Shown piece after piece: positions 1 to 11,984 of a stretch of DNA of 64,000 bases. The notes under the pieces were generated by a model, which did not search any database, was not told the origin of the DNA, and saw only the letters and a program-made list of their open reading frames with translations. The first letter of the stretch is position 1, and every line of letters begins with the position of its first letter. The stretch is taken from contig CANTUR010000629.1 in assembly GCA_947683625.1 (NCBI GenBank), positions 965,501-1,029,500 on the forward strand. The letters run 5' to 3'. This DNA comes from Mallotus nudiflorus (taxonomy: Eukaryota > Streptophyta > Magnoliopsida > Malpighiales > Euphorbiaceae). The translations under genes were made by a program, and so were the position numbers.

Positions 1-396
1 AATAATTTAGTCACTTGGAGAAGTAAGAAACAGAAAGTTGTAGCAATGTCAAGTGTTGAGGCTGAGTTTAGAGGAATGGCTCATGGAGTATGTAAGTTGC
101 TATGGGTAAGGCAAATTGTTTAGGATTTGGGATTAAAACATCCAAAGACTATGTTGTTACATTGTAATAATAAGGCAGCCATAGCTATTACACAATCAAG
201 TTCAACATGATCGGACTAATTAGAGGTTGACAGACATTTCATAAAAGATCATTTGAACCAAGGAATAATTGAGCGTCCATATGTTTCTTCTCAAACTCAA
301 CTAGTATCCTCACAAAGGTAGTATCCAGAAAAACATTTTACAACTTACTTAGCAAGTTGGGAATAATTGACATACATTCACCACCTTGAGGGGGAG
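1..396 (+). pseudogene. Ty1/Copia polyprotein C-terminus (RNase H), decayed
   Basis: Reading forward, the sequence gives the end of a Copia polyprotein: the segment around the first 60 bases reads as 'TWRSKKQKVVAMSSVEAEF', the usual RNase H motif with its catalytic Glu, followed by 'DLGLKHPKTMLLHCNNKAA' and a 'DRHFIKDHL' motif. In-frame stops at about 121, 208 and 216 show it is dead. RNase H removes the RNA strand during reverse transcription. The rest of the element lies left of the window. The same family occurs on the minus strand at 21003-22525. The family (Copia RNase H) is clear; the lineage is not. Confidence 0.85.
386..396 (+). other. Polypurine tract of the Copia element
   Basis: A purine run (GAGGGGGAG) lies immediately before the LTR start TGTTGAGG. 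This is the expected plus-strand primer site. The same run precedes the LTR of the minus-strand copy near 21208-21217. Confidence 0.75.
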
Positions 397-613
397 TGTT
401 GAGGAAGTAAATATTTTTATTGTATATATTAGGAAGTAAATAGTTGTATACAATTAGGAATAAAGTTTTATTCTATTTAGAATGTTATTCCGTTCCTAAT
501 TAGGTTGTGATTAGGATTTCTATGTGTATATAAGGAGTGTAACCTTTCTTTGAATATCATAGAAAAAAATTTCCCTTAAATTTTTTTTCTTTTTCTCTGA
601 ATTTTATTATTTA
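397..613 (+). mobile_element. 3' LTR of Copia family D
   Basis: It starts with TGTTGAGGAAGTAAAT just after the polypurine tract and is alignable by eye to the LTR at 21003-21207 (opposite strand): both share the 'ATTGTATATATTAGGAAGTAAAT' type segment, 'CAATTAGGAATAAA', 'GTGTAACC' and 'CTGAATTTTATTAT'. The right end is set where the two copies stop matching, so it may be off by a few bases. Length is about 217 bp. Confidence 0.75.
527..535 (+). promoter_or_regulatory. Probable TATA box in Copia LTR
   Basis: TATATAAGG sits about 130 bp into the LTR, followed by GTGTAACC, as expected for the U3 promoter of a short Copia LTR. The minus-strand copy has an expanded TA run at the same place. Inferred from position and motif only. 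Confidence 0.4.
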
Positions 614-773
614 GAGTGGTGGTGGTGTGGTGGCTATTGATTGGAGTTGGGTGGTTTAAGATGGTTCAAGCGGTGAATGGGAGGGTGACAGGGTGAATGT
701 CGGGTTGTGATGTTTTGGGAAGAAGAAGACTTATTCTTTTGTACAAAATAATGACACTATAGGTTAAAATAAC

Positions 774-810
<37 letters not shown>

Positions 811-875
811 GAAAACCCTCAACCACTCATTTGGTCAAAATATCTCTACAACTTATTATTTTATTCAAATACCCC

Positions 876-943
<68 letters not shown>

Positions 944-1546
944 AATACACCCCATAAAACCATATTGTATACTTCTATATACTCATAAATATATTTATAC
1001 TATAATATACATACACCACCATATTTAATTAAAATCACAATTAATATTATATAACATACAATGAAATCAACTTAATTATATTCACTTGAAATCTTTAATT
1101 AATAACGAAATAAATAAATAATTAACAAGTTAAATAATATCATTTAGAAATATTAAAATACTGAAAAATTTTTATATTATTTATTTAAATAAAAATAAAA
1201 ATACAAGGTATTACAATTTTATCAATAAAATTCAAAATTCAGCTTTTTTTAAGTGACAGAGTAGGAAATCCGTGACTATTTTAATAATATGAAAGCAAAT
1301 TGATGCTAAAATAAAATATATAACATATAACATATATAAAGTACTTCATTGTAAAATAGCCATAAATTCAATACATTGTCGAAATAAAAAAACCTTACAA
1401 ATCAATTAAATTTACTATTATATCTACAATAAAAAAAACTACAAATAATAATAAGTCCAAATGATCTAGTGTAAATATAAAAAATATCAGTTTCTAATAG
1501 CAATTCTAGTGTCAACACATCTTATATTTCTGCTCCAAAAATCCAT
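614..1546. other. AT-rich intergenic DNA with microsatellites
   Basis: No gene seen. It holds a GT-rich stretch (615-720), a (TAA)n run at 773-807, a long (TA)n run at 879-941 and then very AT-rich sequence. The forward open frame across the TA run is an artefact of the repeat. Confidence 0.6.
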
Positions 1547-1985
1547 TTAGATTTTAACTTCTATACCATCTTCCAATAAATGTTCAACTGATTGAATGGA
1601 CACCTGCAATACAAAACCAAGGAAAAATAAATCAATAGAGTTAACAATAATAGACATGAATCTAAATCAGATTGGCACCAGAAGGCTTTCCCACATTAAC
1701 TTCTTACACCTAAAAATGCTTTTAACTGTTAATAAATTGAAGTCCCCGTTGCATTCATTTTCTACAGCATATTAGCATATTAAACAACTAGAAAAAAACA
1801 CAAAGGAAGATTATACTTCACCTGAACAGGTTCTTTTCTAGAGGCATTAAAAGTCCAAATATTTTTCCAAATTGTAATAAGCTCTGGCCTTCTCATCAAG
1901 AGCATGAACTATCACCTTCCTTAAAAAAAAATAATCACGCGGAAGCAAAATGCCATGAATCTTCACCTTAACACCAGAATTTAGC
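1547..1985 (-). pseudogene. Possible terminal exons of an unidentified gene
   Basis: On the minus strand, 1603-1547 is preceded by a good splice acceptor (TTTTGTATTGCAG) and encodes VSIQSVEHLLEDGIEVKI followed by a stop. Upstream, a segment ending at 1822 has a plausible donor (CAG followed by GTGAAGT), and one of its frames, ending ASRKEPVQ, joins in phase 0. A different open frame covers 1985-1850 and contains 'GVKVKIHGILLPRDYF', so either a frameshift or another splice pattern is needed. I do not recognise the protein. This could be the broken 3' end of a host gene or chance. The LINE tail lies just beyond it. Confidence 0.25.
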
Positions 1986-2202
1986 CATGATAAGTATAAA
2001 AAAAACCATTTCCTTTTAATCACATTATTGTTGTCACCCAGACTTCAAGCAAATTCAATAAACAAAACCATTTCCTTCTAAGAATACGCGAACATGCCCA
2101 CATGATAATTATTGAAGAACCTATAGATAAGATGAAAAAATTCTTGCCTCTGGCCCAAGATTCCCCACATACATACTGAGGATTATTTTCAGCGGCCTCA
2201 TT

Positions 2203-3554
2203 TTTTTTATAAGCAAAGATTTTATTAATAAAGTGGAGGGAAAAACCACTTGAGTAAAACACTCTAGTGATGAAAAAGCCCCCCCTAAACTAAGCAAAAA
2301 AATAAAAAAACCAGAACCAGTACACTGTAAAACAAAGCAAACAAAATCAGCAACTAAGCCTAGCTTACAAAAGCAAAGAGAACTGCTGTCCTTGTTGCCG
2401 GCGGCCCAAGATAGAGCAATATAAAATACAATCAGCAGATTGCAGTAGATTCATGGATGAAAAACTAAAGAAGGGTGAGTACGCATGACATCAAGCAGAA
2501 ACTCGAAAGAAAATCAACTTTTGAACTCTAAGGAAAGATATATTTTGGCCTTCAAAAAGCATCTCATTTCGATAAAGCCATAAAGACCAAACAATAGCAT
2601 AAAAGAGAGAGATCCAAAAATGAGTTTGAACATGACGACAAGCATAGCTTTTCCACTGCTGAAAAAGAGTGATAAGAGTAAATGGAACAACTACCTTAAT
2701 ATCCCACCACCTACTGAAAAAAGACCACACCACCTAACTGAAATGATAATGCAACAAAAGATGATCTGTAGATTTACCAAACCGACCACAACAAACATAG
2801 AAATCGCTTCCAATAGAAAATAAATAATCTCTAGTTGGAAGCTTATCTACAAAACCAAACCAAAAGAAAAGCTCAATCTTTGCTGGAGTTAAATTCAACC
2901 AGATATTAGGCAAAATCACTTGATCATAAGAAGAAATAACGCGCATAACTTCCTTATAAAGACAATTAACCAAGAAATTCTTACACAAAGAAGAAGACTA
3001 TTTGACTCTATCATTTTTCACCAATGAAAGGGACACCTGATTGAGGATACCAAGCATTGCAATATGTTGTTGATCTTCAGTATCACCAAAATCCTAAATC
3101 CAATTAAAATTCCACATCCAACAACCATCATGATATTGGCCAAAATTACAAACAAAATCCCAAGGTCGATTAGAAATAGAGAAAAGAGCAGGAAATAAGT
3201 CTTTTAACATGCTATTACAAGCCCAATGATCATGCCAAAAAAAGAATGCTATGACCATCACCCTCCTCAAAAGAAATGCAATTCAACAACACAACATTAA
3301 AATTATCATTATAAAGAATCACCAGAGAAATATCCTTCCAAACCAAGGAATAATTACAGGAATTAGAAATAAACACATTATCAATTCTGCTTTCCATATA
3401 TTTTTGTCGAATTATCCTTACCCAAAGAGCATCAGATTCAACCTGTAACCGCCAAAGCCATTTTGCTAACAAAGCTTTATTCTGAAGCTCTATATCCAAG
3501 ATTCCTAAACCTCTAAACTCTATAGGACTCGCCCTTAAGCCCCACATCACTTTA
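2203..3554 (-). pseudogene. LINE ORF2 C-terminal part and 3' tail
   Basis: Minus-strand frames give typical plant LINE ORF2 C-terminus. 'FRGLGILDIELQNKALLAKW' (about 3510-3450) is the conserved region after the reverse transcriptase fingers, followed by 'VWKDIS' and 'EEGDGHSI'. Next comes a zf-RVT region (2988-2734) with 'ELFFWFGFVDKLPTRDYL' and a C-C-H pattern. The element ends at about 2203 with a 3' UTR ending in an A run (T run on the plus strand, 2203-2211), as in LINEs that integrate by target-primed reverse transcription. Several frameshifts and stops make it non-functional. The reverse transcriptase core is missing; the rest of the LINE continues at 6423-8700. Confidence 0.75.
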
Positions 3555-3556
3555 TG

Positions 3557-3599
<43 letters not shown>

Positions 3600-4832
3600 T
3601 AAAAACAAATATCAAAAACAGAAACACAGAAGCTTCTTTCCCGCACATCCCGATCTTCTCCTGTCATTATACCTCCTCATTCTTCACGTCGGACCACCTT
3701 CCTCCTGCCATCACTGCCGTCATCTCCTCCCCTGTTCTTCTTCTTCTTCCTCGCCATGTCGGACAACAAGGAGCAATTGCGGTAGCAGCTGCATTCTCAG
3801 TCACCGGAGATGTTGCAGATGGCGGAAGCTCATCATTTCGGTGCCGTTTGACTCCCCTAGCTTCGATCAAGCTGATTCCGAGCTTGGTTCAAGCTCAAAC
3901 CTCCTCGTTTGTGAGTTTTCTTAGATTTTCGATTTTGAGCTATTAGGGTTAGGTTGATTTTTGGTTGATTTAAGTAAACTTCCTTTACAAATATTGATCC
4001 TAGTAGCTTGATCTTCATGAAAATATTTTTTTTTAATTTTAGGAATTTATTTGATTTTTGGTGAATTTTTTATTATTTGATTATTATTTATTTAATTTTT
4101 GTAAATTAATTATTTTAATTATAAATTTGGTTGATTTAGTGTTATTATATATTGTTATTAATTTTAGTGTTGAGAAAATAATTTTTGAGAATATTATGTA
4201 ATTTTTAATAATATTTTTATATTGTGTATATATTGGATTATTAGGTTAAATGTGTATTTTTGTTGAAATTATTGGTTAATTATGTGTTTTAGTTGATATT
4301 AGAATAATGTATGTTGATAAAATAAATTTAATGATTTTATGTAATTTTTGAGGAAATTATTTAGTATTATGTGTATTTTGAATTATTGGGTTAATTGTGA
4401 GTTTTTGTTAAAATTATAGTTAAGTATATTTTTTAAATGGTTTAAGAATTATTTTAAGGTAATAAAATGATTTTTATAAATTATTTACTATTTTTAACTA
4501 ATTAATACTAATTTTTGAAAATTATTTTCAAATAATATATTATTTACTAAATTGGTAATTAAATGGGTTTTTAATTACTTTTAATATATATATTTAGGCT
4601 ATTTTAATATATAAAGTGAATTTTTACTATTTAATAATGAATTATTGAGAAATTTGATTTTTAATAATATTATAGTATTATTTTGGGATTTTTATTTAAT
4701 TATTATAAAAATAATTATATTTAGTGTTTTAATGTTTAAATATACTATATTTTGATATTTTGAGGATAATTGTGGAATTTATTGACTTTTAATATATTTA
4801 TTATATTATTTGGTTTTTGGTAGAATTGTGAA

Positions 4833-5012
4833 CTTCGGTTGGAAATTGTGTAGTTCGGGATTCCAACCGAAGGCGTTGTGTATTCTGTTATTTGAAGTGT
4901 GTTTTTTTGCAGGACCGACTCTACTTTTTAGTAGAAAGATGTCTATTTTACAGAGGAAGCTCTGCCGAATTTTCAATAGAATTCTCGTAAAATGTGACAT
5001 CGGGTCGATCTT
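4833..5012 (+). other. Predicted structured RNA modules I and II (old LTR A0)
   Basis: Module I (4833-4872): CTTCGGTTGGAA pairs perfectly (12 of 12) with TTCCAACCGAAG around a loop with ATTGTGTAGTTC. Module II (4911-5012): outer stem AGGACCGAC with GTCGATCTT (8 of 9 with one G-U), hairpin TCTACT-TTTT-AGTAGA, second arm TATTTTAC with GTAAAATG. The oldest copy still folds, with different bases from A1 and B1. Confidence 0.5.
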
Positions 5013-5667
5013 GAGTTTTTGGATTTGTCTGTGTTCCGTATTCTTAGATCGAGTCTCTTAGAAATTTAAGTTAGCTTTATTCTGATTTTTGTTTAGTTAC
5101 GCCGAGACTAAGGCCCAATGGACCGGACCTATCAAACCAGTCTCGAAAAACGCAAACTTGTAAGTTGTTATTTTATACCTACATTGCATTTATGATGCAT
5201 GTTTTAGAATATACATGTTTTGATTTGTATTTATTCATAAATTATTTCATTAAAATGTTTAGTATATGTTAGGTATATTTTTAGTATATTTTTTATATAT
5301 TACAAAATAAATGCATGTTATATTTTTTATTTGTACTTAAAATATTTTTAGTATATTATTGGTTTATATTTGACATATTTTATTGTTGAATTGAATTTAT
5401 TTAACATATATATATATTTGAAATATACTTAATTTACTTTAGGTATATATATGGTTTATTTTGTTATTATGAATGATATTATGCATTATTTATTTTTCAT
5501 ATGAATGTTTAATTTTTAAATGAAGGATATCGATAGAACGTGCTACCTAGTGGGTAGCATTAGGACCGTGTATGTATCGGTGCGATAGATTTAGGGTTGA
5601 GTGAGAATCACTTGTGGTGAAATATGATTTGATTTATTAATGATTTGAGATTTGATGTGATTGAATA

Positions 5668-5767
5668 GTGTGGTTGTTGGAGCTCGGTTAACCTAGAGTC
5701 TTGGGGCCAATTACATTGATTGTTAGACTGTTGGAGCTCAGTTGACTTAGTGTCTCGGGGCCAGTCT
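5668..5767 (+). repeat. Two hairpin units in old LTR A0
   Basis: Unit 1 is closed by GTGTGGTTG and CAATTACAT (5668-5716), which pair at all nine positions if G-U is allowed. Unit 2 is closed by AGACTG and CAGTCT (5725-5767). Confidence 0.55.
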
Positions 5768-6422
5768 ACTGTCCATATGGAATAAGTGAATTAATTTGGA
5801 ACTAAGTGAGCTTGTATGGCTAGAGAGTTATTGTTAATCGAGGTTGCGATGAAATAGGGTTCTATTTGATCCTTCAATAAAACATATGTTTTTCCGCATT
5901 CTTATATAAAGTGATTTCAGCATTTGTATGAAATGCTTGTATATGTGTTTATTATATATGGATAATTGATTGCATATGACATTAGGAGATGCGTGTATAT
6001 ATAATATAACAATTCACTCAGTGAGGTCTAACTTCCCTCAATTGTGATGTTTCAAGAAATTCTTTTTCCTCATACCTCAATAGTAGGTCCATCCGTCGGA
6101 CTTCTTCAGCTCCAGCTATTTTGTGTAAATTGCTTACTTAATTTTATTGTACTCTAGAAAACTGCAGTAGTTGTTGTATTTTGTATTTGTTGTATGTTAG
6201 TTATAATTTCAGAGGTCTTTTTCTGAATATTTTATTTTATGATATGATAGAAGTTATTTTTATTATATTGGTTTAAGATTTTTAATTATGGTGCATATTT
6301 TGTTTATTGCATACTTTTATTTTTAAGGCTTGCTATGAGTTCCGGATTCGAAAGAATTCCTGTTTCCTAGCGTCGGTCATGACTCCCGATTTAGGTCATG
6401 ACTCTTGATTTAGGTCATGACA

Positions 6423-6612
6423 CATTAGACGCCATAAAAGCAACATGCCCCATCCCCTAAAATCATCTAATCAGAGGGAATAAAATAGAACTACACTTAG
6501 TTTTAGAAATCACAAACAAATCAACAGCTTTAGCTCTCACTAAATGATTTATATGAACTGATTTTTTTGAATTATCAGCCCCTCTAGCATTCCAGGCTAT
6601 GATAGAGACCAT
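6423..6612 (-). pseudogene. LINE endonuclease N-terminus
   Basis: From the ATG at 6612 the minus strand reads MVSIIAWNARGA, the classic start of a LINE AP-like endonuclease (WN.RG motif), then 'AVDLFVISKTK' where an ETK motif is usual. In-frame TGA and TAG codons follow near 6470. The frame is cut at 6423 by the old LTR. On the far side of that LTR the LINE resumes near the end of ORF2, so about 2 kb of endonuclease and reverse transcriptase has been lost. Confidence 0.7.
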
Positions 6613-8700
6613 AAAAAAAGAAAATTACAAGCAGTTATGCTTGGATGAGCTCTCCCAATTTTGAGCATCATTGGAAATCATTTCTGCAAAAACTTGTTGA
6701 ACAGAACTATCTGACTTATCAAATTTAAAATCCAAAGCTTTGCCGAGTAAAAGAGTAGCATTAGCTTCCTCATGAATATCAACTTTTTGCTTCTTATGTC
6801 TATTATTCACTCTTTGAATATCACTAGTATCTGGCGTCTATGTAGAGCATGAGCTTTGAGTATATCCTTTCTTCGAGGATGAACTTGCAGCAAGCTTTTT
6901 GCGAATTCTAGAAGAATTATGCTTCCTCATCAGACAAGAGGTAGGCTTGGGAAAATTTTTTTATTAGGACAAGAACCTTTTTTTTTGTTGGAATGACAAG
7001 TGTGGAATTAAGGGATATAGATTTTTGTGCTTTAATAGGAAGAGGTTAGATAAGCGAGATTTGGGCAAAGTAGAATGTTAAATAACTTCAAGCAACACCT
7101 TCAGAAAAAGAGTATGGTCAAATGTTTGAATTGAACCAATCCAAAAGAGGTAAAGTGGATGTCTGACTGAAAGGGATAAGATGACAAGGATGAGGTAAAG
7201 AGGAATTATGATAAAGTTTCAAAATCCAAGAAAAAAAAGTCAAGGCCATGGTTGGATTGAAAGGAATGGTAGCATTGGATCCAAGTGTGTCGGGGAGAAG
7301 GAATTTAAAGTTGAAAAAAGGAAACAAAGAAAAATTTGAAGTAAAAAAAGTTGTGGGCTCTAAGAAACAAAAGAAAGGAATAAAAGGTTGACAAATGGGG
7401 TCAAGGTTGTTGGGTTTACATGATGAGATGTTGAGGGTAGGGTCAATTGAAAATTTTGAATCCGGAAGCACATCTTGAATAGCTAAACATGTTACTTGCT
7501 GTTCATCTCTGGACAAAGAATTCTGGTCATCATCTCCATCATTAATGATCAAAGCCAATCCCAAGTCATGTTTTTCACCGGAATCATGCATGCTCTCACT
7601 AGAATCTTCTTCGCAGGATACATTGCACTGATTAACAGATATTTGTTTGGAGTCTTGAGAAGAAACATCATTAGCAGCAGCAAAAGAGGAAGTGTCACTA
7701 CAACTCGAAGAGGGAGATGCCTGTGAATTTGAACTTGACCAAGATAAGAATTCCAAACAAAAATCTTCACATAATAAAATATAAAACTGCTTTGAATCAT
7801 GTTCCACCACCAGACGTGTATTAATGCATTCCAAAATTGAAGTACTGATGAGGAGTCGAGTTGTATCAAAGCAAGATTGATGATGGGTATTCATATCAGA
7901 AGTGAGGAATTCACCAAACAGAGAGACAATCCATTTAAAAAAGCTTATTGACTGAAGATTCAATGGGATACCATGACACCTTACCTAAGCAAACCGCTCA
8001 TTAGCCAAAGGACAAGTGTTCCAATTTTGTAGAAAGTCAAACCATTCATATAAGAAAGAATCGACAGTGCAGCAATCTTCCAAATTTGATTTTGATAGGA
8101 AGGTTAAAAGAACTCTACCACCCATACATCTAGCCTGAATTGGTAGCAAACACATGGATTGAATAAGGTTTTGGATAGAGAAAACTAACTGAGTGCATCT
8201 CAGTATACCAACACAAGAACGATTAAGCCAATTACCATTATCCACGATGGCTAAAAATTTGCCTAAGTTCCTTCTCTGTAGTGCAACTCTTGACAGCATT
8301 ATGATTATCTTCTACTGAATGCCTTCCATTAGTAGTGTTCCCCGTCACCTCTACCTTACCGCCATCTTTAATAACCTGAGCATATGAACGTTGATCCCTT
8401 CTCTTAAAAGCTATGTTAGGAATGAACTGAGCTTTTACTTTATAAGTTATAAATCTTCTTTTGGCCGACTGTCCCAATAGTGAATTCTTATTCATGAAGG
8501 GTCTATTAAAATGAGACACTTCTCCTTTGAGCTTGTAACCTCCTATAGCAATAGTGTTGATAAAATGAAGAACCGCTGGATAGTCTTTGATATTCTGAAT
8601 TTTCAAAAAAATAAATTTCACTGATCGCCGGAAAGCTTTTGCTAGAATGAAAACCTCTTCAATCATCCATCGTTTGGCGAAGAGGTTCCACAAGTTTTCA
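6613..8700 (-). pseudogene. LINE ORF1 (nucleic-acid-binding protein), frameshifted
   Basis: Three overlapping minus-strand frames make one ORF1-like protein. The first (8693-8238) has an RRM-like start, then 'RSYAQVIKDG', a motif common in plant LINE ORF1. The second (8299-7985) holds a DUF4283-like part. The third (7963-7118) has 'HGIPLNLQSISFFK' and 'FDTTRLLISTS', then a long acidic Ser-rich linker. A short frame at 6810-6625 is the tail before ORF2. ORF1 coats LINE RNA. At least two frameshifts separate the pieces. Length and order fit a plant L1 element. No clear 5' target duplication was found. Confidence 0.7.
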
Positions 8701-9460
8701 GCTGTCTAGTTATGCAGGAAATTTCAAAAATAGATAACTAGTCCTTTATTGGGTGGTGAAGTTCTGTCAAGTCTTTGGAAGAATGAGTAACGATGATCAT
8801 CAGGTTTGGACATCACTTAGAAATAAAAATATCAATCCCCTTCTTTTAATGCAGATATACTTGAGTACATGCAGTAGTGTCCTTCAAAATTTTTCCTTGT
8901 TGGTTCACAGTGCTTTAGATTGCACTAGAACTGCTGCTAGGAAGCTTAATAATGATAAGGCTTCTTTTGGGGAGCAAAAGTTATTTGGCCGGCCAAGGTT
9001 TGGTGGCGGCGGCGGCTAAAGTGTTAAAAGTGGTGGTGGATTTGATGAAGGAGGTGATGGTGGGTTAAGTGATGGTAAAGGTTAAGGATTTAGTGGTGTT
9101 ACTGAAGGTTGAGCAGGAGATGATCTCGGAGTTCAGGAGTATTTGGAGGTGGGGGTGAGGGAGGACAAGGTGGTGGTTGAGGACATCGATTGGATTACAT
9201 AAGGTGGGTGATTCATGCTTCTGTATATGTGTACAAAACTAATCTTATTATTTTTAATGTCCTTTTAGCAACCTCATTACTGGTTGTCTCTTTGCCCTCT
9301 TCTGCACAAGCAAGCAAAACATTGCAATTTTTAGTTGCTACCCAAGCCTGTAAAATTAAACAACTCTAGGCCTCACAAAATCAGTGAAACAAGGTGAAAA
9401 CAGACACAAGCTATTCACATCAATTAAATGTTTGCTGTTGATGCATTCAACAAACTATTC
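8700..9460 (+). pseudogene. Glycine-rich coding remnant
   Basis: A 88-codon frame (8753-9019) ends in 'FGRPRFGGGGG', and downstream sequence to about 9190 keeps glycine-rich coding character broken by stops. At about 9236-9350 another forward frame reads 'VLLATSLLVVSLPSSAQAS', which looks like a secretion signal peptide. Together they could be pieces of a glycine-rich cell-wall protein gene, but their order (glycine-rich part before the signal) does not fit one gene. It could also be LINE 5' flank. Weak evidence. Confidence 0.25.

Positions 9461-9501
<41 letters not shown>
9461..9501. repeat. (TA)n(TG)n microsatellite
   Basis: About 20 bases of TA repeat run straight into about 20 bases of TG repeat. 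Confidence 0.95.
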
Positions 9502-9569
9502 CATTTGATGTGAGTTAATTAACAGTTTTATTTTTCATGCCATCTACCTTTAATAATATTAGAGATGAT

Positions 9570-9801
9570 TTTTAGCAATATTTATTTCAATTGATACCAT
9601 AAGTATGTTACACAACCCAAATAGGCTATGCAATACTGTAGTTGTGATTAAAGGTACATAACTCGTAGTAAATTTTAAAAATATAATAAAAGTTTTCTAA
9701 GGGCATTTTAGAAGTGATGCCTCTCTGCATTAATACTCTAGTTAGGTGATTTAGGATTAGTAATCATCTAATTAAAGTACCTATGGAGAGGGGTGGTGTC
9801 A
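9570..9801 (+). mobile_element. 5' LTR remnant of Gypsy element C
   Basis: The block from 'AGTATGTTACACAAC' to 'GGAGAGGGGTGGTGTCA' matches the last 220 bases of the LTR at 14910-17227. Only this 3' part can be seen; the remaining 2 kb of the 5' LTR is missing. A primer-binding site follows at once. Confidence 0.75.
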
Positions 9802-9808
9802 TATTTGT

Positions 9809-9820
9809 TGGTATCAGAGC
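9809..9820 (+). other. Primer-binding site of element C
   Basis: TGGTATCAGAGC is complementary to the 3' end of plant initiator-methionine tRNA, the usual minus-strand primer of these elements. It lies 7 bases after the LTR end. Confidence 0.85.
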
Positions 9821-9977
9821 ATAGGTTTGATAGCCTAAGGTATAAAGTCTAGGTTAGGTGATTTTTATAAAATAAAAAAAGAATTAAGCGATATTGATTT
9901 TGGTGGATATTAGCTATTAATAAAATGAATCTTTGGTGGAATAAATTACTAATATTTAATTGTTAGATTTTAGGTAG

Positions 9978-11260
9978 ATGGCAAGAACTGAAGGTGGTAT
10001 GATAAATGGCCAAGGTAGAGGTAGAGGTAGAGGCAGATGACGAGGTTAAGGTTGCGGTGCCTAGGTTGATAAAACATGGTCAGTAATTCAGGAAGAAGCC
10101 TCAAGTAGGAGTCATATCCCATCCTGAGAATCACCTCCAATGTTAGCTTTTATTGGCAATGAGAGAAATGTTGCACAGGAAGCTCAAACTGGTAGTGATT
10201 AAGGTAGTTCTGCATCGACTTCTCCGATTCTGAAATTTAATGTACTAAGAATAGCATATAACCATCAACCTCCACCACCACTAATATTAGCGGAAGTGGT
10301 TATCTTTCTTGTGACTTCGATGATGCATATTGATGCTATAAATTAGCATGCACTATGGCCATAGTAATGTTTGAAAAATATAAAAAGAAATAAAAAAGGC
10401 CTGGAGATGTGATCGTACGTTAAAAAGTGTGGAGCATATGATTTTAATGGTACATTAAATCTTGGCCAAGTTGATAAGTGGATAAAAATTTTAGAAAAAT
10501 CCTTTACAATATAGCAATTGAGTGACGAGGAGATGATAAAGAACGTAATAGGTTGATGTTTAATAGGGCAGATGATTAGTTAACTAGGGTTAGAAATTTA
10601 TTTGGTATAGCCCTAACTTAGCAAATGTTTCAGGAAGAATTTTGTAAGGAATATTTGGTAAAGACCTATTAGAAGGAAAAAGTGGCTTTATTTATTAATT
10701 TAGTGCAAGGACCATTATTTTTCAAGGAATATGTTGATAGATTTGAGGCTCTATATAATTATGCAAGGGATATTTACCCTACCAAGGAGGTAAAAAATGA
10801 AAAATTTTGTAAGGGGTTACAAATATCTCTAAGAGGTAAATTGAATATTTATGCTGGAACAACATTTAGAGGATGGGTAAAAAAGACTATGGAATAGGAA
10901 AAACTCGATAAAGAATTAAAGGCCTTAACTTAAATTAGATCCTACCAACAAGCTAGACCATCGCTACAAGCACGAAAGAGGAGTGGAGATAAGAAGTCAC
11001 AATTTTCTCCATGTTCTAAAGGCAACGTAAGGGTTGGAGGTAGTAATAGACCATATGGAAGCCAATTTTCTATAAGACAACCAATGGCACCATCTAGACA
11101 AATTAGTGCTATGAATGGTCATACAAGTAAGGTTAATTTACCTTGGTGCAACACATGTAAGAAAAATCATATAGGAAGATGTAATTAAGGTGAGATTAAG
11201 TGCTATAAGTGTAATGAAGTTGGGAATTATGCTAGGGATTGCACGAGGATGCAATCGGGA
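9978..11260 (+). pseudogene. Gag of Gypsy element C, decayed
   Basis: The ATG at 9978 starts a basic, Gly/Arg-rich N-terminus as in other Gags of this group, soon broken by stops. The capsid part (10640-10900) contains 'EYVDRFEALYNYARDIYP'. A CCHC zinc knuckle is readable at 11197-11242 as 'CYKCNEVGNYARDC', which binds element RNA. Many stops are TAA or TAG where related copies have Gln or Trp codons, as expected from C-to-T decay. Not functional. Confidence 0.75.
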
Positions 11261-11469
11261 GAACGATCTATATAGGCATCCAATGTTCCTCGTTATAGGA
11301 GAAATGGTTGGCCACCAAATCTATCAAGGCATGCTATTGTATATATTGAGGCGAGTAGGATGGCAGGACCATCCCAAAATCAACCTATGGGTAAGGTGGT
11401 GTTGTAAATGGAGTTCAGCAAGCTAGAATTTTTATTGTTACGCAATGTGAGGCAGAGAATTCACCAAAC

Positions 11470-11700
11470 ATGATTACTATTACTGCTCGCATAAATGGTA
11501 AGCTAGCATGTGTATTAATTGACCCAAGTGCTATATTTTCTTTTATATCATCAAATTATGTGATGCATGATAAACTAAGAATAAGTGATTTAAATGAACC
11601 TATGATTGTGAGCATGCCAATAGGGATGTGTGTAGTTTATAAGACACTCTATAAGGATGTTTTGGTGAATGTTGGTAGGGTAAAATGAGGTGGAATTTCA
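11470..11700 (+). pseudogene. Aspartic protease of element C
   Basis: A 72-codon frame contains 'VLIDPSAIFSFISSNYV', aligning with the retropepsin active site D-S/P-G-A-T-H-S-F. The Gly after Asp-Pro is Ser here, so the active site is probably lost. It lies between Gag and reverse transcriptase as in all Gypsy elements. Confidence 0.75.
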
Positions 11701-11984
11701 TTCCTTTATCCATTAATGAATTTGATGTTATACTTAAAATGGATGGATTAAGTCGTAAATGAGCAAAAGTGAATTGTTATACGAGACATGTAGAATTTAA
11801 AAAAGAAAATAGTGAAAATATAATGTTTATAGGAGAAAGTAAGAAGATACTTATTAGGATTATATCGGTAATGACAACTATGAAATATTTGAGAAAAAGG
11901 TATGAAGCATATTAAGTTTTATTGTGGAAGAAAGGAAAGAGGGTGCAACATTGAAAGAATTACCAGTAGTAAATGAATTAAAGA

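Larger units (their letters stand above)
3555..6422 (+). mobile_element. Old LTR of Gypsy family A (A0), inserted in the LINE
   Basis: This matches the family A LTR over most of its length: the hairpin region near 4833, the 'GTGCTACCTAGTGGGTAGCA' block near 5541, the paired 'GGAGCTC...TCGGGGCCA' units (5680-5765), and the end 'GAAAGAATTCCTG...GTCATGACA' at 6422. No coding region follows, so it is a solo LTR or remnant. The left end is uncertain. If it starts at TG 3555, the flanks CTTTA (3550-3554) and CATTA (6423-6427) differ by one base and would be a 5-bp target duplication. The first 50 bases are a (TA)n(CA)n microsatellite (3557-3599). Its divergence from the young copies shows it is much older. 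Confidence 0.7.

Noticed and set aside
7496..7726. Forward frame of 76 codons
   Set aside because: Shadow of the minus-strand LINE ORF1 linker.
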